Shown: positions 1 through 9,720 of the stretch, piece after piece
How positions within the stretch are numbered: the stretch's first letter is position 1
Layout of the letters: every line of letters starts with the position of its first letter
NCBI RefSeq assembly: GCF_039531165.1
Contig: NZ_BAAAPN010000051.1
Span: 1-64,000, forward strand
DNA: 64,000 nucleotides
DNA from: Nostocoides_A vanveenii
Lineage (GTDB): Bacteria > Actinomycetota > Actinomycetes > Actinomycetales > Dermatophilaceae
Reading direction: 5' to 3'
Made by a program: the position numbers and the translations under genes
The notes under the pieces: generated by a model
The model's database searches: none
Told to the model about the DNA's origin: nothing
What the model saw: the letters and a program-made list of their open reading frames with translations, nothing else

Positions 1-208
1 GATTGGCTTTGACACCTCCTCTCCTACTCGCGTCCGCGCCTGCACCCCTTCAGCAACACGCACCCCAAACGCAACATCCGCACCTATCCGTGCAACCTCT
101 TACTCAGGCCTTGCCCTACGGCGCCCTATCGGGGCATACCGTCCCGCTGTGACCGACGTCGGAGTTCACTCCCAGGACCCCGGCACCGATCCGAAGGAGG
201 GGTGAACA
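1..208. other. Non-coding leader upstream of whiB
   Basis: No convincing reading frame is visible here. The first 60 bases are pyrimidine-rich and less GC-rich than the rest of the window, as expected for a promoter region. The last part carries a strong ribosome binding site (GAAGGAGG at about 193-200) that serves the whiB gene starting at 209. One copy of the dispersed core GGCATAC lies at 133-139. No clear promoter hexamers were assigned. Confidence 0.4.
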
Positions 209-508
209 GTGACGGATTTGATGACGGCACCCGCGCCGATCGCATCCGATTGGGATTGGCAGTTCGCCGGTCTGTGCCGTGGACTCAATCCCGAGGTTTT
301 CTTCCACCCGGAAGGTGAGCGGGGCTCCGCGCGACGGCTGCGCGATCTGGCCGCCAAGGAAGTCTGCGCCCAATGTCCCGTGCTCCAGTTGTGTCGTGAC
401 CATGCGCTCGCGGCCCGAGAGCCGTATGGCGTGTGGGGCGGCATGAGTGAGGACGAGCGTCTCGCCTTCTATGAGGAGCATGGCCTGTCGGTCCGCCGGG
501 CCAGCTGA
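209..508 (+). CDS. whiB3: WhiB-family iron-sulfur regulator, WhiB3-like
   Basis: Small transcription regulator carrying a 4Fe-4S cluster; WhiB proteins bind the primary sigma factor and respond to redox signals or nitric oxide. The 99-residue product has the four cluster cysteines C23, C53, C56 and C62 (the CxxC pair plus two outer Cys) and the G-V-W-G-G turn at about residues 75-79. The stretch around FFHPEGERG and the REPYGVWGG segment look most like WhiB3. Mycobacterium also has whiB3 next to groEL1-groES and the tsaD-alr cluster, the same company kept here. The GTG start is chosen because GAAGGAGG lies 8 bases upstream; an in-frame ATG at codon 5 is the alternative. It converges on the MFS gene with only 12 bases between stop codons. 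Confidence 0.9.
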   Translation: MTDLMTAPAPIASDWDWQFAGLCRGLNPEVFFHPEGERGSARRLRDLAAKEVCAQCPVLQLCRDHALAAREPYGVWGGMSEDERLAFYEEHGLSVRRAS

Positions 509-520
509 TCCCGGGCGGGG

Positions 521-1867
521 TCAGCGCCGCGCGGCCGACGCTCGTTGGCGGGCGGCCCACTCACGCCGGAGCGCTTCGCGCCAGCGCGGCACCGGTTGGC
601 CGGCCTCCGCGAGTAGCCGACGGGCCCGGACCCGGGATCGGAAGATCCCGAGGATGCCCAGGGCATAGCACGGCAGCTGGATCGCCATCGCGACCCGGAA
701 CTGATCGAGCGTGTATGCCGAACCTGTCGACTGCACGTCGAGCAGCACCCCGATCAGCAGCGTCGCGATGATGCACGCGCTGAAGCCACCGATATTGACC
801 GCGCTGTTGGCTACCCCGAGCCGGTGGCGCGGGTTGAAGGTCCGCGCGAAGTCGAAGCCGATCGCCGAGCCAGGCCCGCCAAGGGCAAGACCTGCGCAGA
901 GGACGGTCAACAGCCATAGCGGCGCCGGGCCGGGCCAGCACAGGACGGCGATCCACGGCACCACGCCGGCGGCGACCATGGCGAGCACGAGATTGCTGCG
1001 GCGTAAGGGATGGCGCTGGACGAGCAGGCCCAGCACCGGGCCGGCGATCGCCCCGACGATGGCCAGCAAAGTGATGAGTGCGCTGGCCTGGGCCGGGCTG
1101 CGGCCTTCGCCCTGCGTCAGATAGGGAAAGCCCCACATCAGGCCGAAGACCATCGGGGCGAAGCTGGTCGTCCAGTGCGTCCACAGGCCGAGCCGGGTGC
1201 CGGGGTGGCGAAAGGCGGCGCCGAGATTGCTGCGCAGCGTGCGCAGGCCCGGCCTAGCCTGGGCCTTCTCGAAGCCCGGGGGCACATCGCGCAGGAGCAA
1301 GGCGGCAGCGAGCGAGGCGGCGAGGGTCAGGACGGCGACGGCGAGGAAGGCCGGCGCCCACCCGCGGGCACCGAGCAGCCAGACGAAGGGGATCGCGCTG
1401 GCGATCTGACCGGCCTGGCCACTGAGCCCGACGAGCTGAGTGACGATCGGGACCCGACCGGGCGGGAACCAGTTGGGCAGCAGCCGGATGACGCTGGCGA
1501 AGATGAACGCGTCGCCGGCGCCGAGCACGGCTCGGGCGGGGATGGCGACGGAGACCGACTCCGTCAGGGCCATGACCACCTGCGCCACGCCCATGACGGC
1601 CAAACCGGTGGTGATCATCCGGCGCGGCCCGAAGCGATCCAGCATCAACCCGCCCGGGATCTGCATCGCGGTGTAGACAATCAACTGGACGACGACGAAG
1701 GTCGCAATGATGCTCGCCCGAGCACCGAAGTGATCGACGGCCTGGATGCCCGCGACACCGAGGGTGGTGCGGCCCAGGACGGCAACGGCATACGCCCCCA
1801 CGCCGAGAGCGAAGATGAACCAGGCGAGGCGCCCGCCCGGCGGCACGCGTGTGGTGGGGACGGACAT
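521..1867 (-). CDS. MFS transporter
   Basis: A 448-residue major facilitator superfamily permease with about 12 hydrophobic segments, so an inner-membrane secondary transporter. The loop after the second membrane segment carries the MFS motif A, seen as GGLMLDRFGPRRM near residues 72-84. The N-terminal part (LGRTTLGVAG) resembles the organic-anion/sugar-acid branch, but the substrate cannot be read from sequence. The C-terminal tail is Arg-rich and cytosolic. It lies 42 bases downstream of the secreted propeller gene on the same strand, so co-transcription is possible. Substrate unknown. Confidence 0.85.
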   Translation of the reverse strand: MSVPTTRVPPGGRLAWFIFALGVGAYAVAVLGRTTLGVAGIQAVDHFGARASIIATFVVVQLIVYTAMQIPGGLMLDRFGPRRMITTGLAVMGVAQVVMALTESVSVAIPARAVLGAGDAFIFASVIRLLPNWFPPGRVPIVTQLVGLSGQAGQIASAIPFVWLLGARGWAPAFLAVAVLTLAASLAAALLLRDVPPGFEKAQARPGLRTLRSNLGAAFRHPGTRLGLWTHWTTSFAPMVFGLMWGFPYLTQGEGRSPAQASALITLLAIVGAIAGPVLGLLVQRHPLRRSNLVLAMVAAGVVPWIAVLCWPGPAPLWLLTVLCAGLALGGPGSAIGFDFARTFNPRHRLGVANSAVNIGGFSACIIATLLIGVLLDVQSTGSAYTLDQFRVAMAIQLPCYALGILGIFRSRVRARRLLAEAGQPVPRWREALRREWAARQRASAARR

Positions 1868-1909
1868 CGCCCGTCATCCTCCCACGCCCGCGCCGCCGGG
1901 CGCGACGGA

Positions 1910-4393
1910 TCAGAAGTCGATCCGCCAGGTGCCGCGACCGTGGGTGCCGATGACGACAGCCTGCGCACCCGGGACGGGCCGGACACTGTTGGCCGAGGAG
2001 TTCGGCAGGCCGGGTGCCCGGCGCCACATGGTCGGCGCGGACGTGGTGGCGAGGAAGACGCCGACGTCGGTGCCGAGCACCAGGTTGCCGCCGACGATGG
2101 CCAGGGCATCACCGCGCGCGTCCGGCAGGTTGCCGGAGATATTGCGCCAGGTGCGGCCACCACTGGTCGACTCGAAGACCACGCCCTCGCCGCCACCGGG
2201 GATCCACCGACGCGAGTAGCCGTTGTAGACGGCATAGACATGGGCCGGGTTCGCCGGGTCGACAGTCAAACCAGCGACGAAACGGTTGGGCAGGACCGGC
2301 GAGGTGATCCGATGCCAGCTACCGCCGTAGTTCGTGTCGATGCCGGTGGCGAAGGTCGGGCTGGGGCTGGCGATCCCGTCGATCCAGCCGGCATAGATGG
2401 TCGCGCCATTGGCGGCGAGGGCCGTGCCCATCCGTGACAGGCCGGCGCCATCGGTGCCGAAGGTGTGCACCGGCTTCCAGTCGCAGGTCGTGCCAGAGCA
2501 GGTGGTCGCCCATCCCTTCGTGGTGCGCCAGACCTTCGTGCCCGCGGCCACCCACGTGTTGGTGTTCTTCACATCGGCCTGGAAGGGCGCGATGAAACGT
2601 GCACCCGGGTCGCAGTTGGCCCCCCTGTAGCCGCCGCAGACCGGGGAGATCGTCGTGAAGCTGTGGCCGCCGTCGGTCGTGGAATACATCAGCAGGCCGA
2701 CGTACTCACCGACCGCACGATTGGCATTGGCCGGGTCGACGAGGACATAGCCACCGTCGCCACCGGCCGGCTCGATGGGGGTGCCTCCTGGCTTGATCAG
2801 CGAGGTGCCGTTGTCCTGCAGCCCGCCCCAGTAGGCCGTCCCCGGCCCCATCTTGCCCGCGGCGGCGTCGTAGTACTGCAGGGTGCGCAAGGTGGCGTTG
2901 AGGCTGGTCCAGGAACCGGATCCGACCTTGGACGTCGGGCGGGAGAAGACGCCGCCATCGTTACCGATGACGACCTTCCCGCCCGCGATGGCGACGGCGT
3001 GTTGGTCGGGGTGGGTGGTCTTCGGGCAGGCGTCACCGCAGGCCAAACCGTAGTTCCAGTAGGGGCTGATCGTGGTGAACGTGGCTCCGCCGTCCCGGCT
3101 CTCGTAGACCTCCTCGAGCCCGACGTAGATGTGCTTGGCATCGGCGGGATCGACGGTGAGGAACTGGTTGTACCAAGCCTGGATGCCCGGGTGGTAGCCC
3201 TCGAAGGTCAGCGCCGAGCCGGTTTTCATCAGCGAGTCGGCATCGGCGATCTTGCGCCAGGGACCGGCGGGGTTTCCGGTCGCGGAGACATAGACCCCCT
3301 GCAGCACCGAGTCCTCGCCGGCGAGCAAAGCCTCGGGCGACTGGACAACGGCATACAGGCGATCGCCCTTCGTCGAATAGGCGAAGGTCGTGCGCCCGAT
3401 GTCCTCCGCGTCGATGGCGCCCCCGGGGGTGATTCTGGCGAAGCTACCCCTGGCACCGCCCGTGCGGGAGAGATAGAAGCCGTTGTAGGACGACCCATTG
3501 CGCCAGCCGAGAACGGCCAGCACCTGCTTGCCCCCGCTCCCTGGCCGCACGACCACATCGGTGATGAAGGAGGTCGCGTAGGGCGAACCGGTGGGGTTCG
3601 GGTCGGGCTTGAGGATCAGTTGCCAGGCGCCCGCGGCACTCGTGCTCGAATGCCGGTAGAGGCCCTGACTGGTGGCCGCGTAGACGGTCCCCATGCCGTC
3701 GTCCACGATCCGGAAAACTTGGTGGTTCATCAACTCCGAGCCCCCGACCCGGCTGAGACTCGAGCCCCCACTGGTCGAGCGGTAGATCCCCACGCCGAGG
3801 TAGGAGTCGGAGTTCGTGTTGGCCTCACCGGTGCCGACCCACAGGGCCTTGTCCGTGGTGATCGTCAGCGTGCCGATCGAGAGCGTCGGCTTGTGATCCC
3901 AGATCGAGACCCAGTGGCGGCCGCCGTCGGTGGAGCGCCAGACGCCGCCGTCGGCCGCGCCGGCATACATGGTCGATCCGGAGACGGCCAGCGAGGTCGT
4001 CCGGCCGGCGACGCTCTGGAAGCCCGAGCCGAGGTTGGACCAAACCGGGTCGGTATAGCCGGCCGGCTCGGGGTTCATGCCGGTCGTGGTGAGCTCGGTC
4101 GACCGGGCACGAGCCTGCGGCATCCATTGTGCCGCAGCGCGAGCCGCGATGAGTGCAGCCGCGGACACCGTGTCGGCGGGCAGGCTGCGCTGCTGCGCAT
4201 ACTGCTCGGCCATGTCTGCGACCTCGAGGGCGTCCTCGCCGTCGCCTTCTTCCCGCTGCGCGGGGTTGGGCAGTTGATGGGTCTGCAATTGTGCCCAATG
4301 GGGCGTGGGTGCCGGGGTGCTCGCGGTGGCGGCAGTGACGCCCGCCAGAGTGAGGGCCAAGGCAACAGCGGAAATGCGGTGCACTGCGGTCAT
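1910..4393 (-). CDS. Secreted BNR/Asp-box beta-propeller protein
   Basis: An 827-residue exported protein. Residues 1 to about 25 form a Sec signal peptide (MTAVHRIS, then a hydrophobic Ala/Leu/Thr core ending near ATAS). The body contains repeated Asp-box motifs of the S-x-D-x-G-x-x-W/F type (STDGGRHW, SRDGGATF, TTDGGHSF, STSGGRTW), the hallmark of BNR propellers found in sialidases, GH74 xyloglucanases and sortilin-like proteins. No catalytic residues can be assigned with confidence, so a glycan-binding or glycan-cleaving role is inference. Paired Cys (for example CGDAC) suit an extracellular protein. The ATG is directly followed by the signal peptide, supporting this start. It is upstream of, and co-directional with, the MFS gene. 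Confidence 0.8.
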   Translation of the reverse strand: MTAVHRISAVALALTLAGVTAATASTPAPTPHWAQLQTHQLPNPAQREEGDGEDALEVADMAEQYAQQRSLPADTVSAAALIAARAAAQWMPQARARSTELTTTGMNPEPAGYTDPVWSNLGSGFQSVAGRTTSLAVSGSTMYAGAADGGVWRSTDGGRHWVSIWDHKPTLSIGTLTITTDKALWVGTGEANTNSDSYLGVGIYRSTSGGSSLSRVGGSELMNHQVFRIVDDGMGTVYAATSQGLYRHSSTSAAGAWQLILKPDPNPTGSPYATSFITDVVVRPGSGGKQVLAVLGWRNGSSYNGFYLSRTGGARGSFARITPGGAIDAEDIGRTTFAYSTKGDRLYAVVQSPEALLAGEDSVLQGVYVSATGNPAGPWRKIADADSLMKTGSALTFEGYHPGIQAWYNQFLTVDPADAKHIYVGLEEVYESRDGGATFTTISPYWNYGLACGDACPKTTHPDQHAVAIAGGKVVIGNDGGVFSRPTSKVGSGSWTSLNATLRTLQYYDAAAGKMGPGTAYWGGLQDNGTSLIKPGGTPIEPAGGDGGYVLVDPANANRAVGEYVGLLMYSTTDGGHSFTTISPVCGGYRGANCDPGARFIAPFQADVKNTNTWVAAGTKVWRTTKGWATTCSGTTCDWKPVHTFGTDGAGLSRMGTALAANGATIYAGWIDGIASPSPTFATGIDTNYGGSWHRITSPVLPNRFVAGLTVDPANPAHVYAVYNGYSRRWIPGGGEGVVFESTSGGRTWRNISGNLPDARGDALAIVGGNLVLGTDVGVFLATTSAPTMWRRAPGLPNSSANSVRPVPGAQAVVIGTHGRGTWRIDF

Positions 4394-4506
4394 GCGCGTT
4401 CGCCTCCGTCAAGGTCGGCCGGACCATCCGCTCGACCGCCATCCGCCAACCTCCCACCGCTCGGATCGCGCGTAAAGACCCCTGTGCCCCGGCGTGCGCC
4501 GAACGG

Positions 4507-5250
4507 TCAGCGTGCGTCCGGCAAGTCCGCCTGGTGCTCCTGCGCCCGTGCCCGTGCCTGCGCCGCGAGGACAGCGTCGCGGCGTTCGTCGCGGTCGAGC
4601 CAGGTGCAGATGCAGATCTCATTGCCCTCGGGGTCGGCGAGCACCCAGAAGGAGGGCGCATATTCGGTGCTCAGCAGGCGGCCACCCGTGGCCAGGCCGG
4701 CGTCGATGCGCGTCTGCGCCTGCTCGTGCGGCACGGTGATGTCGAAATGAATCCGATTGCGTTGCGGCCGTGGATGATCCATCGCTTGGAACCACACCGA
4801 CGGCCCGTGGTCTCGCGGGTCGACCAAGTCGCCGTCAGGGCCGTCGACATAGTCCAGGACGGCGCGCCAGAAGGGCTTGATGCGGTCTTCGTCGAGAGTG
4901 TCGAGGGCCAGTTCGAGCCGCTGGACGTGCGGCCCGGGTCCCTGGCCGCCGGGGTGGTAGCCGTGCTCGCGTAGTCGGGCGGTAATCGCCTGAGCCGCGT
5001 CGACCTCCGGCTGCTCCACCCAGCCGGTCGCCGGGTCCTGGATCCGCAGCCGTATGCCGTCCGGCCGGATATCGATGCCGAGCCCAGCATCGCCGGGAGC
5101 GGCCGGGCCCGCGATCGTCGCGATGCCGATCGCCTCGCTGATCCCCTGTGCCGGCACCCAGGTCTCGAAGCCGCCGAGGATGAACTGCCAGCCGGCCTCG
5201 ACCACCGCCTCGCTGGCCGCGCGTCGTGCCATCTTGCGTCGCTCAGTCAT
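4507..5250 (-). CDS. Pterin-dehydratase-like / VOC two-domain protein
   Basis: A 247-residue cytosolic protein. Residues about 1-95 resemble a degenerate pterin-4a-carbinolamine dehydratase fold (EAIG, then DIRPDGIRLRI, then DAAQAITARL) but lack the catalytic His-His-Pro. Residues about 110-235 form a vicinal-oxygen-chelate (glyoxalase-like) domain: RLELALDT, NRIHFDITVP and VLADPEGNEICICTW are its typical strands. Such fusions are usually annotated as VOC family proteins with no known substrate. It is divergent from nothing nearby and ends 113 bases before the propeller gene. Domain assignment is from pattern recognition only; function unknown. Confidence 0.7.
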   Translation of the reverse strand: MTERRKMARRAASEAVVEAGWQFILGGFETWVPAQGISEAIGIATIAGPAAPGDAGLGIDIRPDGIRLRIQDPATGWVEQPEVDAAQAITARLREHGYHPGGQGPGPHVQRLELALDTLDEDRIKPFWRAVLDYVDGPDGDLVDPRDHGPSVWFQAMDHPRPQRNRIHFDITVPHEQAQTRIDAGLATGGRLLSTEYAPSFWVLADPEGNEICICTWLDRDERRDAVLAAQARARAQEHQADLPDAR

Positions 5251-5325
5251 TACTCGAACTTAACCCGTGGCGATGGCCGCATCCGTGCGAGCGAGCGAAC
5301 AGAACGCGAACAGCCCGGCCGACGC

Positions 5326-5362
5326 CGACGGCCCCCGACGCAGGGTGCGTCGGGGGCCGTCG
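5326..5362. terminator. Strong hairpin terminator after groEL
   Basis: A perfect inverted repeat with a 17-base arm at 5326-5342, a 3-base GGG loop, and its exact complement at 5346-5362. It lies about 43 bases downstream of the groEL stop on the minus strand and before the VOC gene start, the right place for a transcription terminator of the groESL operon. No long T-run follows, which is common in high-GC actinobacteria. Confidence 0.7.
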
Positions 5363-5404
5363 AGATTCGCCGCGCGGCACGTGCCGGCGGCGAAGATGGT
5401 CGGA

Positions 5405-7021
<1,617 letters not shown>

Positions 7022-7146
7022 GACTGTCCTTCGTCGGTATGCCGATGACTCACCCGGGCGGGCGGCTCGGCGGTGTTGGTTGCTAGGGGATGCGCGACGC
7101 GCCCCGGCCGGGCCTCACCTAGGCGAGGGCGGCGCGGGGCGCGGTC

Positions 7147-7156
7147 ACGGCATACG
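7147..7156. repeat. Representative copy of dispersed decamer ACGGCATACG
   Basis: One intergenic copy (between groES and groEL) of a decamer found at least 19 times exactly in the window, on both strands. A related copy, GGTATGCCGA, is at 7036-7045 in the same 154-base gap. The other exact copies are at 1785, 5051, 9426, 11671, 13120, 14637, 18069, 28460, 30361, 32378, 33371, 35218, 43133, 44444, 47102, 47430, 50922 and 59317 (first base given). About 50 copies of the 7-base core GGCATAC/GTATGCC are visible. Function unknown. Confidence 0.8.
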
Positions 7157-7175
7157 GGAATGCTGTGGGCTGGGG

Positions 7176-7472
7176 TCAGCCGACGACGGCGAGGACGTCG
7201 CGCGCGGAGAGGATGAGGTACTCCTCGCCGCCGTGCTTGATCTCGGTGCCGCCGTACTTGCTGTAGATGACCCGGTCGCCGACCTTGACATCCAGCGGGA
7301 TGCGCTCGTCGCCGTCCTCGTTCCAGCGGCCCGGACCGACGGCCAGGACCTCGCCCTCCTGGGGCTTCTCCTTGGCCGTGTCCGGGATGACCAGGCCGGA
7401 CGCCGTCGTCTGCTCAGCCTCAAGGGACTTGATGACGATGCGGTCTTCGAGCGGCTTGATGGAAACCGACAC
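7176..7472 (-). CDS. groES: Co-chaperonin GroES
   Basis: 10 kDa lid protein of the GroEL chaperonin, 98 residues, standard length. The sequence shows the conserved N-terminal IKPLEDRIVIK, the mobile loop EAEQTTASGLVIPDTAKEKP, and the IPLDVKVGDRVIYSKYGG roof/barrel region. It starts with GTG at 7472, preceded by GAAGGAG at the proper distance. It is the first gene of the groESL operon; two CIRCE inverted repeats lie about 100-170 bases upstream, so HrcA repression and heat-shock induction are expected. Confidence 0.97.
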   Translation of the reverse strand: MSVSIKPLEDRIVIKSLEAEQTTASGLVIPDTAKEKPQEGEVLAVGPGRWNEDGDERIPLDVKVGDRVIYSKYGGTEIKHGGEEYLILSARDVLAVVG

Positions 7473-7569
7473 GATGACTCCTTCACTATTCGACTACGAA
7501 TGAATCGGAAACAAGAGGTCGTGCGCCTGATGCAACTCGCCGTCGCGGGGGTCGAGCTGCGGTGCACGA

Positions 7570-7596
7570 TTGGCACTCACACGGGGAGAGTGCCAA
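7570..7596. promoter_or_regulatory. CIRCE element 1 (HrcA operator)
   Basis: A perfect inverted repeat TTGGCACTC, 9-base spacer, GAGTGCCAA. This is the CIRCE architecture (consensus TTAGCACTC-N9-GAGTGCTAA) with A to G and T to C changes that keep the palindrome intact. It is the copy nearer to groES, about 98 bases upstream of the start codon. HrcA binding here would repress groES-groEL. Confidence 0.9.
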
Positions 7597-7615
7597 CAGC
7601 CAATCTATGCCGCGA

Positions 7616-7642
7616 TTAGCACTCGGTCAACTCGAGTGCCAG
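7616..7642. promoter_or_regulatory. CIRCE element 2 (HrcA operator)
   Basis: TTAGCACTC at 7616-7624, 9-base spacer, GAGTGCCAG at 7634-7642. The left arm is the exact CIRCE consensus; the right arm has two departures, so this copy is an imperfect palindrome. It sits 19 bases beyond element 1, placing the two operators about 46 bases apart centre to centre. The groESL promoter probably lies around or between them. Confidence 0.85.
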
Positions 7643-7654
7643 TTGACTTTTTGG

Positions 7655-7870
7655 GTTCATCTCCTCAGCGCTCGGCGGGTCAGCTCCTTCGTCGCCTGCT
7701 TCTCTCGGCGTTCATCTCCTCAGCGCTCGGCGGGTCGGCTCCTTCGTCGCCGCCCCGTCTCGCTCGATCGTCGACAAACGCGGTCGTAGGTGGTCACCCC
7801 TGCGCTCTCACCTCAGCTCGCGTTCGTCTCCCCAGCGCTCGGCGACAGACGGGGTCGTAGGTGGCCGCCT
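7655..7870. repeat. Degenerate tandem repeats in the groES upstream gap
   Basis: The 424-base gap 7473-7896 holds no gene. Beyond the two CIRCE sites it contains a 42-base unit at 7655-7696 repeated at 7710-7751 with one mismatch (period 55 bases). A shortened third copy of its first part begins near 7822 (TTCGTCTCCCCAGCGCTCGG). A second short unit, GTCGTAGGTGG, occurs near 7783 and 7854. Apparent reading frames through this region are repeats, not proteins. Role unknown; replication slippage is the likely origin. Confidence 0.75.
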
Positions 7871-7896
7871 GGCCGCGCCCGCGCAGGCTGCGCGAG

Positions 7897-8355
7897 TCAG
7901 CGCAGGCGCATGGTCTGCGTGGTTTCGGTGGAGCCGGGGCGCAAGGGGCTGGTAACGCCGGTGCGCTCGAAGCCGAAGCGCTCGTAGACGGCGATCACCT
8001 CCGGATTGGCCACATTGACGTCGAGCACGACGATGCGGCCGGCTGCCGACGCATCGTCGAGGAGGACGTGCAGGATCGCCGTCGCGTGGCCCCGCCCGCG
8101 CGCGGCCGGGTCGGTCCAGACCGCAACGACGTGCAGGTGATCCCCCTCGTCATAGGTCCCGCCGACCGCGACGGTGTCGCCATCGGGCGCCGTCGCGACT
8201 GCGGCACCGCGGCTACGGACTCGCCAGTCCTCCTCGGCGAAAGCGACCTCCCGCTCGTAGGTCGATCCGAACGCGGTGGGCGCCTCGCGCAGGGCACGCA
8301 GGCGGATGTCGCGAAAGAGCGCCCAGTCATCCGCGGTCAACCGTCGCACGCTCAT
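7897..8355 (-). CDS. GNAT-family N-acetyltransferase
   Basis: A 152-residue single-domain GNAT enzyme that would transfer an acyl group from acyl-CoA to an amine. The acetyl-CoA loop is seen as ARGRGHATAIL (motif A, R-x-x-G-x-A type) near residues 85-95, followed by the beta5-alpha4 region VNVANPEVIAVYERFGFERTG. Upstream, ALREAPTAFGSTYERE is typical of a common uncharacterised bacterial subfamily. It is divergent from the methyltransferase gene with about 90 bases between starts. Substrate unknown. Confidence 0.85.
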   Translation of the reverse strand: MSVRRLTADDWALFRDIRLRALREAPTAFGSTYEREVAFAEEDWRVRSRGAAVATAPDGDTVAVGGTYDEGDHLHVVAVWTDPAARGRGHATAILHVLLDDASAAGRIVVLDVNVANPEVIAVYERFGFERTGVTSPLRPGSTETTQTMRLR

Positions 8356-8444
8356 GACCGCGAGGCTGTCAGGTGGGAGGGTCGCGGAGCAACCGGATTC
8401 GCCGGTGCCTCCACCTCCCGGCGGGGGCAGTGTTGGATGGGCGG

Positions 8445-9671
8445 GTGGATGTCGCCTCCGTGCGCTGGCTCGGCTCCCCCGCCGGGCGGGCCGTGCTTCG
8501 CGACCTCGGCCCGTATGACGAGTCGGCGGCTGTGGGTGTATCGGCGCGTTTGCGTGCCGGCGGATTGGCTCCCGATCTGGTAGCGGCGGCCCTGACCCAG
8601 CAGCGATTGCGGACGCGGGCCCGGGAGAAGTTCGGGGAATTGGCCGACGGGATGCTGTTCACGGCGGACGGCCTGGAGCAGGCCACGCGCTTCGAAATCG
8701 CCGCCGGGCACGCCGAACGCTTCGCTCAGGCGTCGATTGCCACTGCACATGACTTAGGTTGCGGCATCGGCTCGGACGCGATGGCGCTGGCCGCCCTCGA
8801 TGTGACCGTCGCGGCGATCGACGCGGATCCGGTGACAGCCGCCGTGGCGGATGCCAATCTGCGCCCGTGGCCGGATTCGCGGGCCCGGGTCGGGTTGGCC
8901 GAAGACTGGGTCGCCCCGCCAGGTGCAGGGCGCGACCGCGTTGGCGCCTGGCTGGACCCGGCGCGCCGAGTGGGCGGAGTCGCCGATGCGGCCGGCCGGA
9001 CGCGGCGGGTCTTCCGGCTCGATGACATCGCGCCGAGTTGGACGACGGTCTTGTCGATCGCGCAGGCCGTGCCGGCAACCGGGGTCAAACTCTCGCCCTC
9101 CTTCCCCCACGACCAACTGCCGCGCGGCGCCGAGGCGCAATGGGTCTCGCGGGCCGGTGAGTTGCTGGAGTGCACGGTGTGGTTCGGCCCGCTGGCGCGC
9201 ACCCGCGGTCGGACCGCGCGCGTGCTGCGGCCCGGGCAGGCGCCGATCGAGGTCACTGAAGACACCGCGACGGCGGACGTCCCGTGCGTGGGTGGGGTAA
9301 ACGAGGTGCACCCCTGGCTCTACGAGACCGACCGGGCTCTGGTCCAGGCGGACTTGGTCGGCGCGGTGACCGCGGCAACGGACGGGCGCGAACTGGAACC
9401 GGGGCTCGGCTATGTGACGGCGGACACGGCATACGGGCTGGGGTATGCGCGCCGGTATGCGGTGCGGGATGTGCTGCCGCTCAACGTCAAGGCGCTCCGC
9501 GCCTGGCTACGGGCGCGCCAGATCAGCGGGGTGACGATCAAGAAGCGCGGCGTGCGCCTGGATGAGGCGGGCCTGATGCGGCAGTTGAAGGTCCGCCCGG
9601 GCGCCGATGCGACCCTCCTGCTGACTCGCGTGGCCGGACACAACGCGGTGCTGGTGCTGGACCAGGACTGA
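8445..9671 (+). CDS. Class I SAM methyltransferase with THUMP-like C-terminus
   Basis: A 408-residue protein of a conserved actinobacterial family. The SAM-binding motif I is HDLGCGIGSDAMALA at about residues 102-116, with the acidic end of strand 2 at AAIDADP. The C-terminal 60 residues (WLRARQISGVTIKKRGVRLDEAGLMRQL) match the THUMP-like RNA-associated domain of this family. RNA methylation is likely but the target is unknown. I chose the GTG at 8445 because the product then begins VDVASVRWLGSP, in register with the usual family start; a longer frame begins at 8373 and a TTG lies at 8433. A dispersed decamer copy at 9426 encodes T-A-Y in frame. Confidence 0.8.
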   Translation: MDVASVRWLGSPAGRAVLRDLGPYDESAAVGVSARLRAGGLAPDLVAAALTQQRLRTRAREKFGELADGMLFTADGLEQATRFEIAAGHAERFAQASIATAHDLGCGIGSDAMALAALDVTVAAIDADPVTAAVADANLRPWPDSRARVGLAEDWVAPPGAGRDRVGAWLDPARRVGGVADAAGRTRRVFRLDDIAPSWTTVLSIAQAVPATGVKLSPSFPHDQLPRGAEAQWVSRAGELLECTVWFGPLARTRGRTARVLRPGQAPIEVTEDTATADVPCVGGVNEVHPWLYETDRALVQADLVGAVTAATDGRELEPGLGYVTADTAYGLGYARRYAVRDVLPLNVKALRAWLRARQISGVTIKKRGVRLDEAGLMRQLKVRPGADATLLLTRVAGHNAVLVLDQD

Positions 9672-9685
9672 TGCGAGTCATCGAT

Positions 9686-9719
9686 GAGTGATATTGCGGT
9701 CAGGGCCGCGATATCACTC
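9686..9719. repeat. Hairpin element, copy 1
   Basis: Inverted repeat with 14-base arms (GAGTGATATTGCGG and CCGCGATATCACTC, one G-T mismatch) around the loop TCAGGG. It lies between the methyltransferase stop (9671) and the stop of the DUF559-type gene (9721), so it could act as a bidirectional terminator. The same element occurs in opposite orientation at 10799-10846, with the loop also reverse-complemented, so the two copies bracket the gene between them. Confidence 0.85.
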
Positions 9720-9720
9720 C

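Noticed and set aside
2465..4750. 761-codon plus-strand frame across the secreted propeller gene
   Set aside because: Same antisense-shadow effect; no domain, and it crosses the gene boundary at 4393-4507.
7655..7870. CRISPR-like array
   Set aside because: Only two near-identical 42-base units plus fragments, with spacer lengths of about 13 bases and no cas genes.
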